A DNA stretch of 64,000 nucleotides, taken from JAFAXD01 sp051985675 (GTDB lineage Bacteria > Pseudomonadota > Alphaproteobacteria > Rhizobiales > Xanthobacteraceae). A program made the position numbers and the translations under genes. Below the pieces are notes generated by a model. That model made no database searches. It saw only the letters and a list, made by a program, of their open reading frames with translations, and was not told the origin of the DNA. Of this stretch, positions 1 to 8,203 are shown in pieces. The stretch is from the NCBI GenBank assembly GCA_051985675.1, contig JBPYFJ010000017.1, positions 1 through 64,000 on the forward strand, given 5' to 3'. Every line of letters starts with the position of its first letter. Position 1 is the stretch's first letter.

Positions 1-741
1 TTGGTGTTCCGGCCGGAACCAGCACTGACCACCACACCGACACATCAATGCCAGGAATCCCGCCCTCGCCCATCGTCGGGACCCCAGGCATAAATTGAGC
101 GCGACGAGCCGTCGATAGCGCAAGTGCGCGCAATGTTCCCTTACTGACCTGCCCAAGTGTGAAGCCGGTATCAGCCATGACAAAATCAAGGCTGTCTGAG
201 GCCAGATCATTGAGGGAGTCGGCGATCGTCTTGTAGTTGACTTGGACCGCTTCGAGTTGCGCGATTGCCTTGTATCGTTCAGCAACTACGGTACCGACTG
301 TTGTGGCCGTCCCATATGACGCTTTGGAGCCCTTTGTCTTCAGATGCGCGGTCAGCTCGGGCAACGAATTGAACGGCGAATTCGCGCTGACAACAACCAC
401 CCAAGACTGCTCAAGAATTCCTGTCAGCGACTCGACGTCCTTGAGTTCAAAACCAGGTGCTTTGAACCGCTACAGGGTTGAAGCAACGCTCGTGCCCCCG
501 TTAAGGCTCACCGTGTAGCCATCGGGTTTGGATTTCACAAGCTGGGTCAGCGCCAAGGTTTTCCGGAAAGCACCCTGAGTTTCTCTGCGAAGTAGCGATA
601 CATGACATCCGCGCCACCCCCTGCCGCAAACCCGCATATGAGGTGAATTTCGCGCGCAGGGTACTGTTCCTGCGCGTAGCTTGTCCCTGTGTCTGCGCAA
701 ATCACGAGTACGGTGATCAGCACGGAAAACCACCGTCCCAT
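1..741 (-). pseudogene. Decayed Bug/TctC-family solute-binding protein gene, cut by the window edge
   Basis: The minus strand reads as a Bug (TctC) extracytoplasmic receptor but not in one frame. It starts at 741 behind a GGAAAGGG ribosome site, with a signal peptide, then the family's mature start (QYPAREIHLI) and the ligand-loop motif GFAAGGGADV. Near 550 the frame shifts into KSKPDGYTVSLNGG, the usual second block. An in-frame TAG follows at about 468-470. The remaining frame (VVVVSANSPFNSLPEL, later MADTGFTLGQVSKG) runs to the window start. The block between the ligand loop and KSKPDGY is shorter than in intact relatives, so a deletion is likely too. Two intact paralogues lie at 5498 and 54320. 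Function is presumably lost. Confidence 0.75.
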
Positions 742-939
742 CTCACGCCCTTTCCTTTGTGCGGCGACCGACGCGAAGCCCATCCTACACAGATCAGCAA
801 GCCAATGAACTCGCGCCTCCTCGCGGCCGCCGCACAAACATTTGGGCCTCAGTGATATTGCGGCAGCAGCGTATGCAGTTATCGAGCTGTCGCGCCTTGG
901 GCGCCGAGCATCAGCGAAGCGGCGAGGCCGCGCGCTCGT

Positions 940-1143
940 ATGGAAAGGGTCGGGCGCGAATACGCCGCCGCCCGCGAGCGCGGCGATTTCGACATCGCCC
1001 GTGTGATCGTTGGGGAGGCATGCACGCTGATCCATGACATTCCGCCTGCCGGAGAGATTGTCGAGCGGATCGTTAAAAAGGCCGAGGGGTCGCTTATGGA
1101 TTATAGCGCGCAGACAAAATATTCGCAGGCCGAGGATCGCTAA
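940..1143 (+). pseudogene. C-terminal remnant of a nitronate monooxygenase-like protein
   Basis: About 60 codons resemble the last helix segment of the 2-nitropropane dioxygenase/nitronate monooxygenase family: GDFDIARVIVGEACTLI followed by HDIPPAGEIVERIV and a short tail. The flavin barrel that should precede it (roughly 260 residues) is missing. The upstream frame reads as unrelated low-complexity sequence, and there is no ribosome site before the first ATG. It adjoins another decayed gene on the left, so the first kilobase looks like a decay zone. The family match is from memory of the C-terminal pattern only. Confidence 0.4.
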
Positions 1144-1263
1144 GGGTCATTCTCGACCGAGTCAGCAGGCTCTACAGGCCGGCCGACTTCCGCTTGGCTC
1201 CGAAAGGGACCGAAGTGCGGCCGCGGGCGAATTGGCGCGATGCTCCACAAACAGATTTACCGC

Positions 1264-3033
1264 TCACTCGGGGAGTCCAGCCTTTCGCAAGCCTTCGACA
1301 AACTTCGCAAGGTCTTGCGCTCGACGAAGGGGGAACACTTCGCTCAGATTCGCGACGCGCAGAGAGGGATCGAGTTCACGCAGGTGTGCCATTGCTTCTT
1401 GCGCTTCACTTAAGTGACCGGCCAGCGCATTACTGGCTGCCAGAATGCGGTTGGCAGCTGGATAGTTCGGCTGCTCGCGCAACGCTCTGTTTGCCCATCC
1501 GGATGCTTCATCGTACCGACCCGCAAGAAAGTGCGCGAACGCGGTCCCAACATGCATGTTATAAAGGATCGGATCGAGTGGACTCAGACGGATTGCGCGA
1601 GCGTGGTGCTCGATCGCCATATCGAGCTCACCCCTATAGGCTCTTACCCAGCCACTGAGGTTCCATGCTGCCGCCAAGTTGGGATTTAGTACAAGTGCCC
1701 TGTCAAGAAAGGCTGCGCTGTTATCGAGATCATGAGCGAACCAAGCGAGTGCGTGTCCTCCCCTGGACAGGGCGACCGCATCATCTTTGCCTAACTCAAC
1801 GGCCCGCCTAGCCAGCCTTGCGCCTTCGGAGGTTTCTTTTGTGCGGTCAACTACCCAACCATTTAACTTTCGCCAGATATAACACCACGCCGCCATACCA
1901 TAGGCCGCGGCAAACTCAGGGTCTAACTCGATAGCTTTGTAAAATAAACGCAATGCCTCGTCGTTCGTGGCCCTCGTCCACTGATGGACATTTGCCATTC
2001 CGCGCAAGAAATAGTTGTAAGCATCAAGACTCTCCGTGGGCTTACGCTTTGCGCGCTCGATCTCGGCCAGCTCTAGCTTCGGTGCAATTTCACCAACGAC
2101 CCGAGCAGTGACCTGATCTTGCAGATCGAAGATGTCCTCAAGTCCACCATCAAAACGCTCCGCCCAGAGATGTGCACCCGTTGAGGCGTCGATGAGCTGC
2201 GCGGTTATGCGGATGCGGTTCGCCGCCTTGCGCACGCTGCCTTCAAGGACGTAGCGCACACCCAAGTCACGGCTTACTTGTTTAACGTCCACAGCCCGAC
2301 CTTTGTAAACAAACGAAGAATTACGAGCGATTACGAAAAGCTGACGAAAGCGAGATAATGCTGTGATGATGTCTTCGACCATCCCATCTGCAAAGTATTC
2401 CTGCTCGGGATCGCCACTCATATTCTGAAAAGGTAGCGCCGCAATCGAGGGCTTATCGGGCAATGACAAAGTCGTAGTGTCGATCGACGAAGTTGCCTTT
2501 GCGGTTAAGCCACCAAACTGAAGTGAATAAATACGCATCGGCTCGGCGATGTTTTTCAGTTTAGTCTCGCCAAGGTCGCTGATTGCGAGATCGAGCCGTG
2601 ATTTAACCTGCCGGTAGGCATCCTCCGAAAGACATATGGCTCCAGGTTGAGCAACGCCCTCTAATCGCGCAGCGATATTGACCCCGTCACCCATTAGGTC
2701 GCCGTCGCTTTCCTCGACAACGTCACCGAGATGGATGCCGATGCGAAATTCAATACGCCGCTCTGGCGTTAAACCGGCATTACGCTCGATCATTGAATTC
2801 TGAATCTCACTGGCACAACGAACGGCATCGACGACGCTCCGAAATTCGACAATGGCTCCGTCGCCGGTCCGCTTCACCGTGCGTCCGTTGTGGACCGCTA
2901 TCGTTGGATCAAGAAGGTCGCTTCGAAGTGCGCGCAGCCTTGCGAGCGTGCGGTCTTCGTCCGCTCCGGCCAGCCGACTGAACCCGACGACATCTGCCGC
3001 GAGAATCGCAACAAGCTTTCTCGACCCGTTCAT
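1264..3033 (-). CDS. Class III adenylate/guanylate cyclase with TPR region
   Basis: A 589-residue cytoplasmic signalling protein. Residues 1-170 form a class III nucleotide cyclase domain. Metal-binding aspartates are in AADVVGFSRL (D14) and TGDGAIVEF (D58), and the transition-state Asn and Arg are in GDGVNIAARLEG (N119, R123), so catalysis is plausible. A linker of the TolB-N type (IAALPFQNMSGDPEQEYFADG) follows, then a stretch common to this family (YVLEGSVRK, HLWAERFD). From about residue 335 to the end there are tetratricopeptide-like helices. This architecture is abundant in Bradyrhizobium relatives. The ATG at 3033 is chosen because the domain begins immediately after it; only a weak GAG-type ribosome site precedes it. 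The cyclase product (cAMP or cGMP) cannot be told from sequence alone. Confidence 0.88.
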   Translation of the reverse strand: MNGSRKLVAILAADVVGFSRLAGADEDRTLARLRALRSDLLDPTIAVHNGRTVKRTGDGAIVEFRSVVDAVRCASEIQNSMIERNAGLTPERRIEFRIGIHLGDVVEESDGDLMGDGVNIAARLEGVAQPGAICLSEDAYRQVKSRLDLAISDLGETKLKNIAEPMRIYSLQFGGLTAKATSSIDTTTLSLPDKPSIAALPFQNMSGDPEQEYFADGMVEDIITALSRFRQLFVIARNSSFVYKGRAVDVKQVSRDLGVRYVLEGSVRKAANRIRITAQLIDASTGAHLWAERFDGGLEDIFDLQDQVTARVVGEIAPKLELAEIERAKRKPTESLDAYNYFLRGMANVHQWTRATNDEALRLFYKAIELDPEFAAAYGMAAWCYIWRKLNGWVVDRTKETSEGARLARRAVELGKDDAVALSRGGHALAWFAHDLDNSAAFLDRALVLNPNLAAAWNLSGWVRAYRGELDMAIEHHARAIRLSPLDPILYNMHVGTAFAHFLAGRYDEASGWANRALREQPNYPAANRILAASNALAGHLSEAQEAMAHLRELDPSLRVANLSEVFPLRRAQDLAKFVEGLRKAGLPE

Positions 3034-3279
3034 GCTCGTGTCTCAAGGCCTCACGATAGGATCGTAGGCTAACAGCTAAATGAATGGAACGCATGAAACG
3101 TGGCCTGCTGCCCGCGCTTGCCAATCCTTTGATGGGTCAAGCCAAATCTTGCTTTGGCCTTCAAAGTCCCAAACGAATGCACTTTGGTCATCTCAAAATG
3201 CTGTGGCTTCGCCGGCTCCACGTCGCGACGCCACGTCGGTCTCCTTAGTGCCAAAACGGGACATCTGTCGCGTTGCCGT

Positions 3280-4311
3280 TCAGCCGGCGGATACGCCCGC
3301 CGCTGCCCGGCTCATTCCGAGAGCCACAATGCGACGCAGCAGGTCGGGGTACGTGAGGCCGTCATGCTTAGCTGCCGTCGCGAACTCTTCGCTCTTGGCA
3401 ATTTCAGGATTGGGATTTGCTTCGAGGAAATATGGAATGCCCTCGGAAGAGAGCCGAAAATCTATCCGCGCATATCCATCAAGCTCCAGTATTCGGTAGA
3501 CGCGTTTGGCTAATCGCTGGATCCGGGAGTGTAGTTCAGGCGCAAGGTCCTCGGCCGGCCCGTCCCGGATCCCGGCGCGTTTCTGATAATTGAGATCGTG
3601 TTTGACCTTCTCCGTGGCGATGGGCCGCGCGCCCTGGGCCATGTTGCCGAATGTCAGCTCCCACACCGGCAGCACCCGCAGCCGCGTGTTGCCGAGCACC
3701 CCGACATAGAGCTCACGCCCCTCGATATATTGCTCGGCGATGGCGGCGGTGCCGACCTGCTCGTGAACAAAGGCGACGCGCTCCGCGAGCTTCTCATCCG
3801 TGTGGACAACGGATGCCTGCGAGATGCCACGGGATCCGTCCTCGCTCAGGCTCTTGACGATCAGCGGCAGTGCGAGATGCGCCGGCCGCTTGACCTTGCG
3901 GCGCATCGGAAACACGGCAAAGGCCGGTACCGGAATCCGGCGATAGTGCGCCAGCGTCTTCGACAGGTCCTTGCCGCGCGCGAGCAACAGCCCGCGCGGA
4001 TTGCACCCGGTATACGGGACCTGCATCAGCTCGAGATAGCTTGCGACGTTCTGGTCGTAGATGACCTCGCCGTGATACTCCTCCAGCAAGGTGAACGCCA
4101 CATGCGGCTTAAAGCCTTCGATCCCGTCGCGCACCGGCTTGAGTTCGTCCTTCACGCCGAGCGGATGAACCTCATGTCCGGCCGCGCGCAAGGTGCTCAC
4201 GACGTCGTATTCGGTTTTCCACTCATGAATTTGCTGCGCGGTGTACCCGCTGGTCGAGTCCGGGGGCACTAAGTCTGCATTCATGAGTACCAGGACGCGC
4301 AGGCGCCTCAT
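3280..4311 (-). CDS. D-alanine-D-alanine ligase-like ATP-grasp enzyme
   Basis: 343 residues with the Ddl-type ATP-grasp fold: an N-terminal Rossmann-like segment (LRVLVLMNADLVPP), the substrate-side loop LLEEYHGEVIYDQ, PYTGCNPRGLLLARGKDLSK, the ATP-grasp lysine region LPLIVKSLSEDGSRGI, AEQYIEGRELYVGVLG, and the metal-binding end YFLEANPNPEIA. The loop that is usually HGxxGEDG in peptidoglycan Ddl reads EEYHGE here, so the substrate may differ from D-Ala. The gene sits outside any mur/ddl cluster. Its ATG at 4311 overlaps the stop of the metallopeptidase gene upstream (ATGA at 4308-4311), implying translational coupling. A start 12 bases further upstream exists but lacks this arrangement. Expected role is ATP-dependent amide bond formation between amino acids or onto a peptide; the substrate is unknown. 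Confidence 0.82.
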   Translation of the reverse strand: MRRLRVLVLMNADLVPPDSTSGYTAQQIHEWKTEYDVVSTLRAAGHEVHPLGVKDELKPVRDGIEGFKPHVAFTLLEEYHGEVIYDQNVASYLELMQVPYTGCNPRGLLLARGKDLSKTLAHYRRIPVPAFAVFPMRRKVKRPAHLALPLIVKSLSEDGSRGISQASVVHTDEKLAERVAFVHEQVGTAAIAEQYIEGRELYVGVLGNTRLRVLPVWELTFGNMAQGARPIATEKVKHDLNYQKRAGIRDGPAEDLAPELHSRIQRLAKRVYRILELDGYARIDFRLSSEGIPYFLEANPNPEIAKSEEFATAAKHDGLTYPDLLRRIVALGMSRAAAGVSAG

Positions 4312-5336
4312 AATGCGATCCATTTGCGCCGCGACGGGCCGAACAGCGCGTGCATGGTCTTAGCAGTAAGCAGGACGGTGAAATCGGCCAGCAGCTTCCG
4401 CTCGGACCCGACGGCTCGCAGATTATGCGCGCGGCAGCGGGTGATCATGTCGTCAAGCACCGCATCGAGCGTGAGTTGGTTTTCGCCCGTCCACCGGGCA
4501 ACCAGCTTCCTGACGTGGGCGCGATGGCGCCTGATAAAGACCGAGGCCGGTTGCGCCCGGCGATGCCTTGGACTGGCGGAAAACAGCCGGTAGAGATCGC
4601 GGTCGTAAGTCTTGGGTGGCTCGAAGGCGTAGAATGCCTGTTTTTCTTGGTAGTGGCTGGCCAAAGTCTCGCTGAGCTCACGCAGAGGATCGACGCGCTT
4701 GCGCAAAGTGAGCAGTGGTCGTTTGCCGGCGATTTCGTCCATTAGCTCGTCGACATATTCAAGCTTTTTGAGCGCAGGCCAGCCGGCATACCGTGTCCGC
4801 CAGTTCGAACGCGGCCGCAGCCACACCGCAAAGGTCTCGGCGAAATCCTCGTCCGGATGGCTTTGCGCGTACCACAGCCGAAGATGCTGGACGTAACGCC
4901 GGCTGGCTGGATTGGGCCGATAGTAGAGCGGGTAGCGATTCGAGGATAGGCCGAACAGCTGCTGCCAGCGTCGACGGCGGTGCAGTTGGTAGGCATGCTG
5001 CACCGCATGGCCGGCCTCGTGACGGAGAATGGCCATGCACTCGGACCGAGTACGGCCCTCGACGTCGAGCATCATTTTCTTCTCGAGCTTCATCAGGCGG
5101 GGATGGGCGAGATAGAACGGGATGGCAATGCCAGGCGTGCTGTCCGGACTGAACCACTCGCTCGATATCCACGCGTGGGGCCGCAGCCGGATGCCCCGCT
5201 CTGCGAGCTCTTGATAGAGACTGCTGACACAATCCTCGAGCCAGGTACCTTCGACCGTAACCCTCAGACTACTGAGGCGGCGCTCGAGCAATTGCGCATC
5301 AGATAGCGTCTCCCAAGGGTATTTCCGGCGCGGCAT
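4308..5336 (-). CDS. Putative zinc metallopeptidase (HExxH)
   Basis: 342 residues, no signal peptide, so probably cytoplasmic. The zincin motif is LRHEAGHAVQHA (HEAGH at about residues 106-110). A downstream acidic helix, PDEDFAETFAVWL, supplies a likely third zinc ligand or catalytic helper (Glu near 167). The C-terminal 100 residues are rich in Arg, His and Trp with no recognised domain. It resembles proteins annotated only as putative zinc-binding metallopeptidase. The ATG at 5336 is preferred because GGAGG precedes it; an ATG 15 bases upstream has no ribosome site. It is the first gene of a two-gene unit with the ATP-grasp ligase, with a 4-base stop/start overlap. A peptide-processing enzyme paired with a peptide-bond-forming enzyme is the natural reading, but this is inference. 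Confidence 0.72.
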   Translation of the reverse strand: MPRRKYPWETLSDAQLLERRLSSLRVTVEGTWLEDCVSSLYQELAERGIRLRPHAWISSEWFSPDSTPGIAIPFYLAHPRLMKLEKKMMLDVEGRTRSECMAILRHEAGHAVQHAYQLHRRRRWQQLFGLSSNRYPLYYRPNPASRRYVQHLRLWYAQSHPDEDFAETFAVWLRPRSNWRTRYAGWPALKKLEYVDELMDEIAGKRPLLTLRKRVDPLRELSETLASHYQEKQAFYAFEPPKTYDRDLYRLFSASPRHRRAQPASVFIRRHRAHVRKLVARWTGENQLTLDAVLDDMITRCRAHNLRAVGSERKLLADFTVLLTAKTMHALFGPSRRKWIAL

Positions 5337-5497
5337 AGGGCCTCCGAACATGAGGGCAATTCAGCATCGGGATGGTGTCATGGGATGTTGGTGACAACAA
5401 CCGCCGAGGGTCACGGTGCGGGCAAGGGCTGGGCCGCATTATTCAGCAGCCCACGTCGACCGTCAGTTTATGCGTCGGTCCGCGTGCTGCATGCCGC

Positions 5498-6490
5498 CTA
5501 TTCGGAATGCGCGATTCCGGCCTGCTCCACCACCCTGCCCCAGCGCACAATCTCGGACTTGACGAATTCCCGCAATCCATCGACCGACGTGTTTTCAAAC
5601 CGCAGCATGCCGAGCTTCAAGATTTCGGTCTCGATCTCCGGCAGCAAAATCATCTCGACCAGTTCGCGGTGTAGCCTTTCCACGATGGCGCGGGGTGTGT
5701 GATTCGGCGCCACCATCATGTGCCACCCGGGCAGCGCACCGAACTCCGGCAAGCCCGCCTCAGCAATCGGCGGAACATTCGGGATAGCCGGAACGCGTCC
5801 AAAGGTCGTGACGCCGAGCGGCCGTACCTTGCCGGCCTGTAGCAGGCCAAGCGCTGGAGGGATGTCACAGAACATCAGTGGAATATGCCCGGCGACGACA
5901 TCATTCAGCGCCGGGACGCTGCCTTTGTACGGAACGTAGGTCATGGAAATGCCCGCCGTCCTCATCAGCATTTCGGCGTAGAGATGGTGCGGCACGCCGG
6001 GCCCGACCGACGCGAACGAGAGCTGACCGGGCCGCGCTTTTGCGTAAGCGATCAGTTCCATGAGCGAATGCACCGGAAGAGAGGGATTAACCAGCAACAC
6101 GAACGGCACACGCGCAAGCCCCGCCAGCGGAGCAAAGTCAGTCGTGGGATCGTACGGAAGCTTCTTGTACAGGGTGACGTTGACGGCCATGGTCGAGCTT
6201 GGCGCCATCAGCAGCAGATGTCCGTCGGGTTCGGATTTGGCGACAGCACTGGCGGCGATGATAGTGCCCGCACCGGGACGGTTCTCGACGACGAAACTCT
6301 TGCCGAGTCGCTGCTCCAGCGCTTGTGCGAGCAGGCGGGCGATGATGTCTGTACTTCCGCCGGGGGCGAATGGCACGACAATCGTTACGGGGCGCGTCGG
6401 GTAGTCCTGTGCCCAAACGACAGGCGATGCGGTGAGACCCGCAAATGCTCCCCCACACAGGCGCACGAACCCTCGGCGATGAAGCCGCAT
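5498..6490 (-). CDS. Bug/TctC-family tripartite tricarboxylate transporter receptor
   Basis: 330 residues. After a signal sequence with an Arg-rich start and a hydrophobic core ending near VVWAQD, the mature protein follows the Bug pattern: YPTRPVTIVVPFAPGGSTDIIARL, VVENRPGAGTIIAASAVAKSEPDGH, and FVPYKG-type VPYKGSVPALNDVVAGHI. These are periplasmic clamshell receptors for carboxylates, aromatic acids or nicotinate-like ligands. Start at 6490 is supported by GGGAGGAA just upstream; the longer open frame to 6571 lacks one. No TctA/TctB membrane genes are nearby, so it is an orphan receptor, as is usual where this family is expanded. Ligand unknown. Confidence 0.88.
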   Translation of the reverse strand: MRLHRRGFVRLCGGAFAGLTASPVVWAQDYPTRPVTIVVPFAPGGSTDIIARLLAQALEQRLGKSFVVENRPGAGTIIAASAVAKSEPDGHLLLMAPSSTMAVNVTLYKKLPYDPTTDFAPLAGLARVPFVLLVNPSLPVHSLMELIAYAKARPGQLSFASVGPGVPHHLYAEMLMRTAGISMTYVPYKGSVPALNDVVAGHIPLMFCDIPPALGLLQAGKVRPLGVTTFGRVPAIPNVPPIAEAGLPEFGALPGWHMMVAPNHTPRAIVERLHRELVEMILLPEIETEILKLGMLRFENTSVDGLREFVKSEIVRWGRVVEQAGIAHSE

Positions 6491-6887
6491 AGGTTCCTCC
6501 CTGGGAAGTTCGCCCGCGCCGCAACGAGTAGCGCCTAGTCGCCTAGCTAGTTCGTGCGGCGAGATAGGCACTTGCGCCCGAAAATCAGCGTGCAGTCGCG
6601 CTCAACTTGCGTAGTCGGCCGCGCCCAAAAAGTCGGCGCTGAAATAAAGATGCAATGCCTGCCGACGGCATTCACGCTGCCCATTGGCGCGTTTGATCTC
6701 GGCACGTCCGCAGTGGGGGCAGCTGTTGGAAGGTTACGCTAACCTGCTGATACCGAAAAGAGGGTGCTGAATAAGACGCCGTGAGTTCGCGGCGCGATGT
6801 GCTGCACTTTGGGTCAAAACCAAAGCTGGGTTTTACCGGAGCTTCTGGAGGTCCTTGGGCTTTAGCGGACCGATGCGGGCGAGGTGC
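6491..6887. other. Intergenic region between the Bug receptor gene and selC
   Basis: No convincing gene is visible on either strand in these 397 bases. Downstream of selC (minus strand) a short AAAACC/GGTTTT stem lies at about 6816-6834 and could help end selC transcription, but no run of T follows it. Confidence 0.4.
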
Positions 6888-6983
6888 TGGCGGAAGAGAG
6901 TGGGAGTCGAACCCACCAAAGACCGGCTGACGGCCCCTCCCGGATTTGAAGTCCGGACGCATCACCGGATGCGCCTCTCTTCC
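6888..6983 (-). tRNA. selC: tRNA-Sec (anticodon UCA)
   Basis: Read on the minus strand this is a complete 96-nt selenocysteine tRNA with encoded CCA. Diagnostic features are an 8-bp acceptor stem (GGAAGAGA with TCTCTTCC), a long D stem with a tiny 4-nt loop (CGCATC, CGGT, GATGCG), anticodon stem CCGGA/TCCGG around the loop CTTCAAA (anticodon TCA at 6947-6949), a long variable arm, T stem GTGGG/CCCAC with TTCGACT, discriminator G, then CCA. It lies downstream of selA and selB in the same orientation. Bases 1-40 of the tRNA (6944-6983) are repeated exactly at 10091-10130, so the 5' half of this gene was regenerated by the integrated island and its natural promoter now lies 3.1 kb away. Confidence 0.95.
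6944..6983 (-). repeat. att-like direct repeat, island left end (inside selC)
   Basis: Forty bases covering tRNA-Sec nucleotides 1-40 (5' end through the anticodon loop). They are identical to 10091-10130. Identity stops abruptly on both sides: position 6943 is g against a at 10090, and 6984 is a against c at 10131. This is the signature of a site-specific integration core. Confidence 0.88.
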
Positions 6984-6988
6984 AAACA

Positions 6989-7071
6989 AAATCAGATCAA
7001 ACACTTAGACCATGTTGATAAAGAGAACAAACCGAGGGCGCGGGGGTTCTTGGACCACTTTTGAACCAATG
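6989..7071. other. Possible integrase arm-site region, left end
   Basis: Just inside the left att repeat lie AAATCAGATCAAAC (6989-7002) and TTGGACCACTTTTGAACC (within 7050-7068). Near matches occur near the right end of the island: TGGACCACTCTTTGGACC and AAATCAGATGAAAC at 9955-9986. Paired repeats flanking the core on both sides fit arm-type integrase binding sites. Binding has not been shown and this remains a pattern-based guess. Confidence 0.4.
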
Positions 7072-7089
7072 TCTGTTCCGCGCGCGTTC

Positions 7090-7410
7090 TCACAGCATAC
7101 CCTCCGACAACGTTGCAATCACCGTTGCGGCGGCCTTGTCGGCCTTGCGGGTGCGCCGGGCGTACCATCGCAACAGCGTCGCCGGATCGTCGCCAATCCT
7201 CGCGGCGACGGTGTGCACCGGCACGCCAGCGTCCAGCAAGGCCGTTGCGTGCGTGCCGCGCAGATCGTGAAAGCGCAGCGTCGCAAACCCAAGTTTGCGG
7301 AAACGCGCGCGGGTCTCTTTCGTGAAAGCTTTCGGGTGCCGCACCCGCGCGAGGCTGAAAGGCTTTTCCGGCGAAGGGAAGATCAGCGCATCAGACAGAG
7401 CGTGAGCGGC
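7090..7410 (-). pseudogene. Tyrosine recombinase (integrase), C-terminal fragment
   Basis: About 107 codons of an integrase catalytic domain. They read DALIFPSPEKPFSLARV, then LRFHDLRGTHATALLDAGV with the box II H-x-x-R, then RIGDDPATLLRWYARRT with the nucleophile Tyr. Two positions vary from the common pattern: HDLRG for HDLRH, and IGDD for LGH. I have seen such variants in alphaproteobacterial integrases, so they need not mean loss of activity. The N-terminal DNA-binding domain and box I Arg are absent. The fragment's frame merges directly into the 3' end of the HNH gene at about 7410, marking a deletion junction. A GTG at 7344 gives an 84-codon open frame. Confidence 0.75.
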
Positions 7411-7415
7411 GCCCG

Positions 7416-7694
7416 CTATCGGATTGGATGAATGATGTCGTGACAGTCGGTGCAGACAATCTTGATGTCTATTAAGGTGGCGGTTCCAGTCGTTTTCCGT
7501 TCCTCATATTGCCAGACTTCATGTCCAAAGAGACGCCCGCCCGTCGCGCCGCAGATGGCGCAGAACGCGCCGTGCTCGGCGATTGTTTGCTTGCGAAGTT
7601 TGACCCAGCCCGAGCGATTGACGTTATACAGGCTTATTCCGTGCAGCTGCTTCGGAACCAATTCCATTTGCAGTTTCAGGCGGGCGCGTGTCAT
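7416..7694 (-). CDS. Small HNH-like zinc protein
   Basis: About 92 residues with the pattern CAICGA (C45, C48), GHEVWQYEER (H58), then CTDCHDIIH (C81, C84, H85, H89). This matches small HNH nuclease-like proteins found in phages and islands, where GHEVW carries the first catalytic His and the CxxCH pair holds zinc. Longer relatives continue past the last His; here the frame stops at once at 7416, at the junction with the integrase fragment, so the C-terminus may be missing. Start is uncertain: ATG at 7694, or a TTG 12 bases upstream, neither with a clear ribosome site. Nuclease activity is plausible but unproven. Confidence 0.6.
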   Translation of the reverse strand: MTRARLKLQMELVPKQLHGISLYNVNRSGWVKLRKQTIAEHGAFCAICGATGGRLFGHEVWQYEERKTTGTATLIDIKIVCTDCHDIIHPIR

Positions 7695-7966
7695 CTTAGA
7701 CGTCAAGATACGGCAGTTTCAGCGACCTAGTGAAGAAGCCGGGCTGCGGCTAAGTGTTCAAAACGCAATGGCACTCTGTAGTGCGCTAACGTTCGTCGCC
7801 GGACGTTTTGCGGGCTCGCCCTCGCCGTGAGGGCCTTTTGGTGACGGCATTGGCTCGCTAGGGGGATTAATCGTGTTTGTCGAATTTATTGATCTAATAG
7901 TGCGAAACGAAAAGAAGGAGCTGTTCCGATAGCGATGCGGAAACGGAAAATCGAGATTGCTTGCAC

Positions 7967-8134
7967 ATGATGCGTATTTGCAAACGGTGGGAGAAAGTTG
8001 ATGTCGAAAAGTTCTTAACTGCTACCAAGCGGGAATATTTGCCGATGATGATTAAGCTCTTTGTTGCCAAGCCTAAAGAGGATGTGTTGGCTGATAAACC
8101 ATCCGCAAAGTGGTGGCAGTTTTGGAAGAACTGA
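7967..8134 (+). CDS. Small hypothetical protein (55 aa) in the island
   Basis: A short frame starting with tandem ATGs and ending in KWWQFWKN before TGA. It is lysine-rich and uses more A/T-ending codons than the chromosomal genes around it, as expected for acquired DNA. There is a purine stretch upstream but no strong ribosome site. It has no domain I recognise. The surrounding 7707-8203 otherwise shows nothing convincing. Confidence 0.3.
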   Translation: MMRICKRWEKVDVEKFLTATKREYLPMMIKLFVAKPKEDVLADKPSAKWWQFWKN

Positions 8135-8203
8135 CGCTGGATTGGATGGGATTGTGGTAACTTCGGCTTGTTATGGCGGGCGGCTGCGATAACGGCGATT
8201 GAC

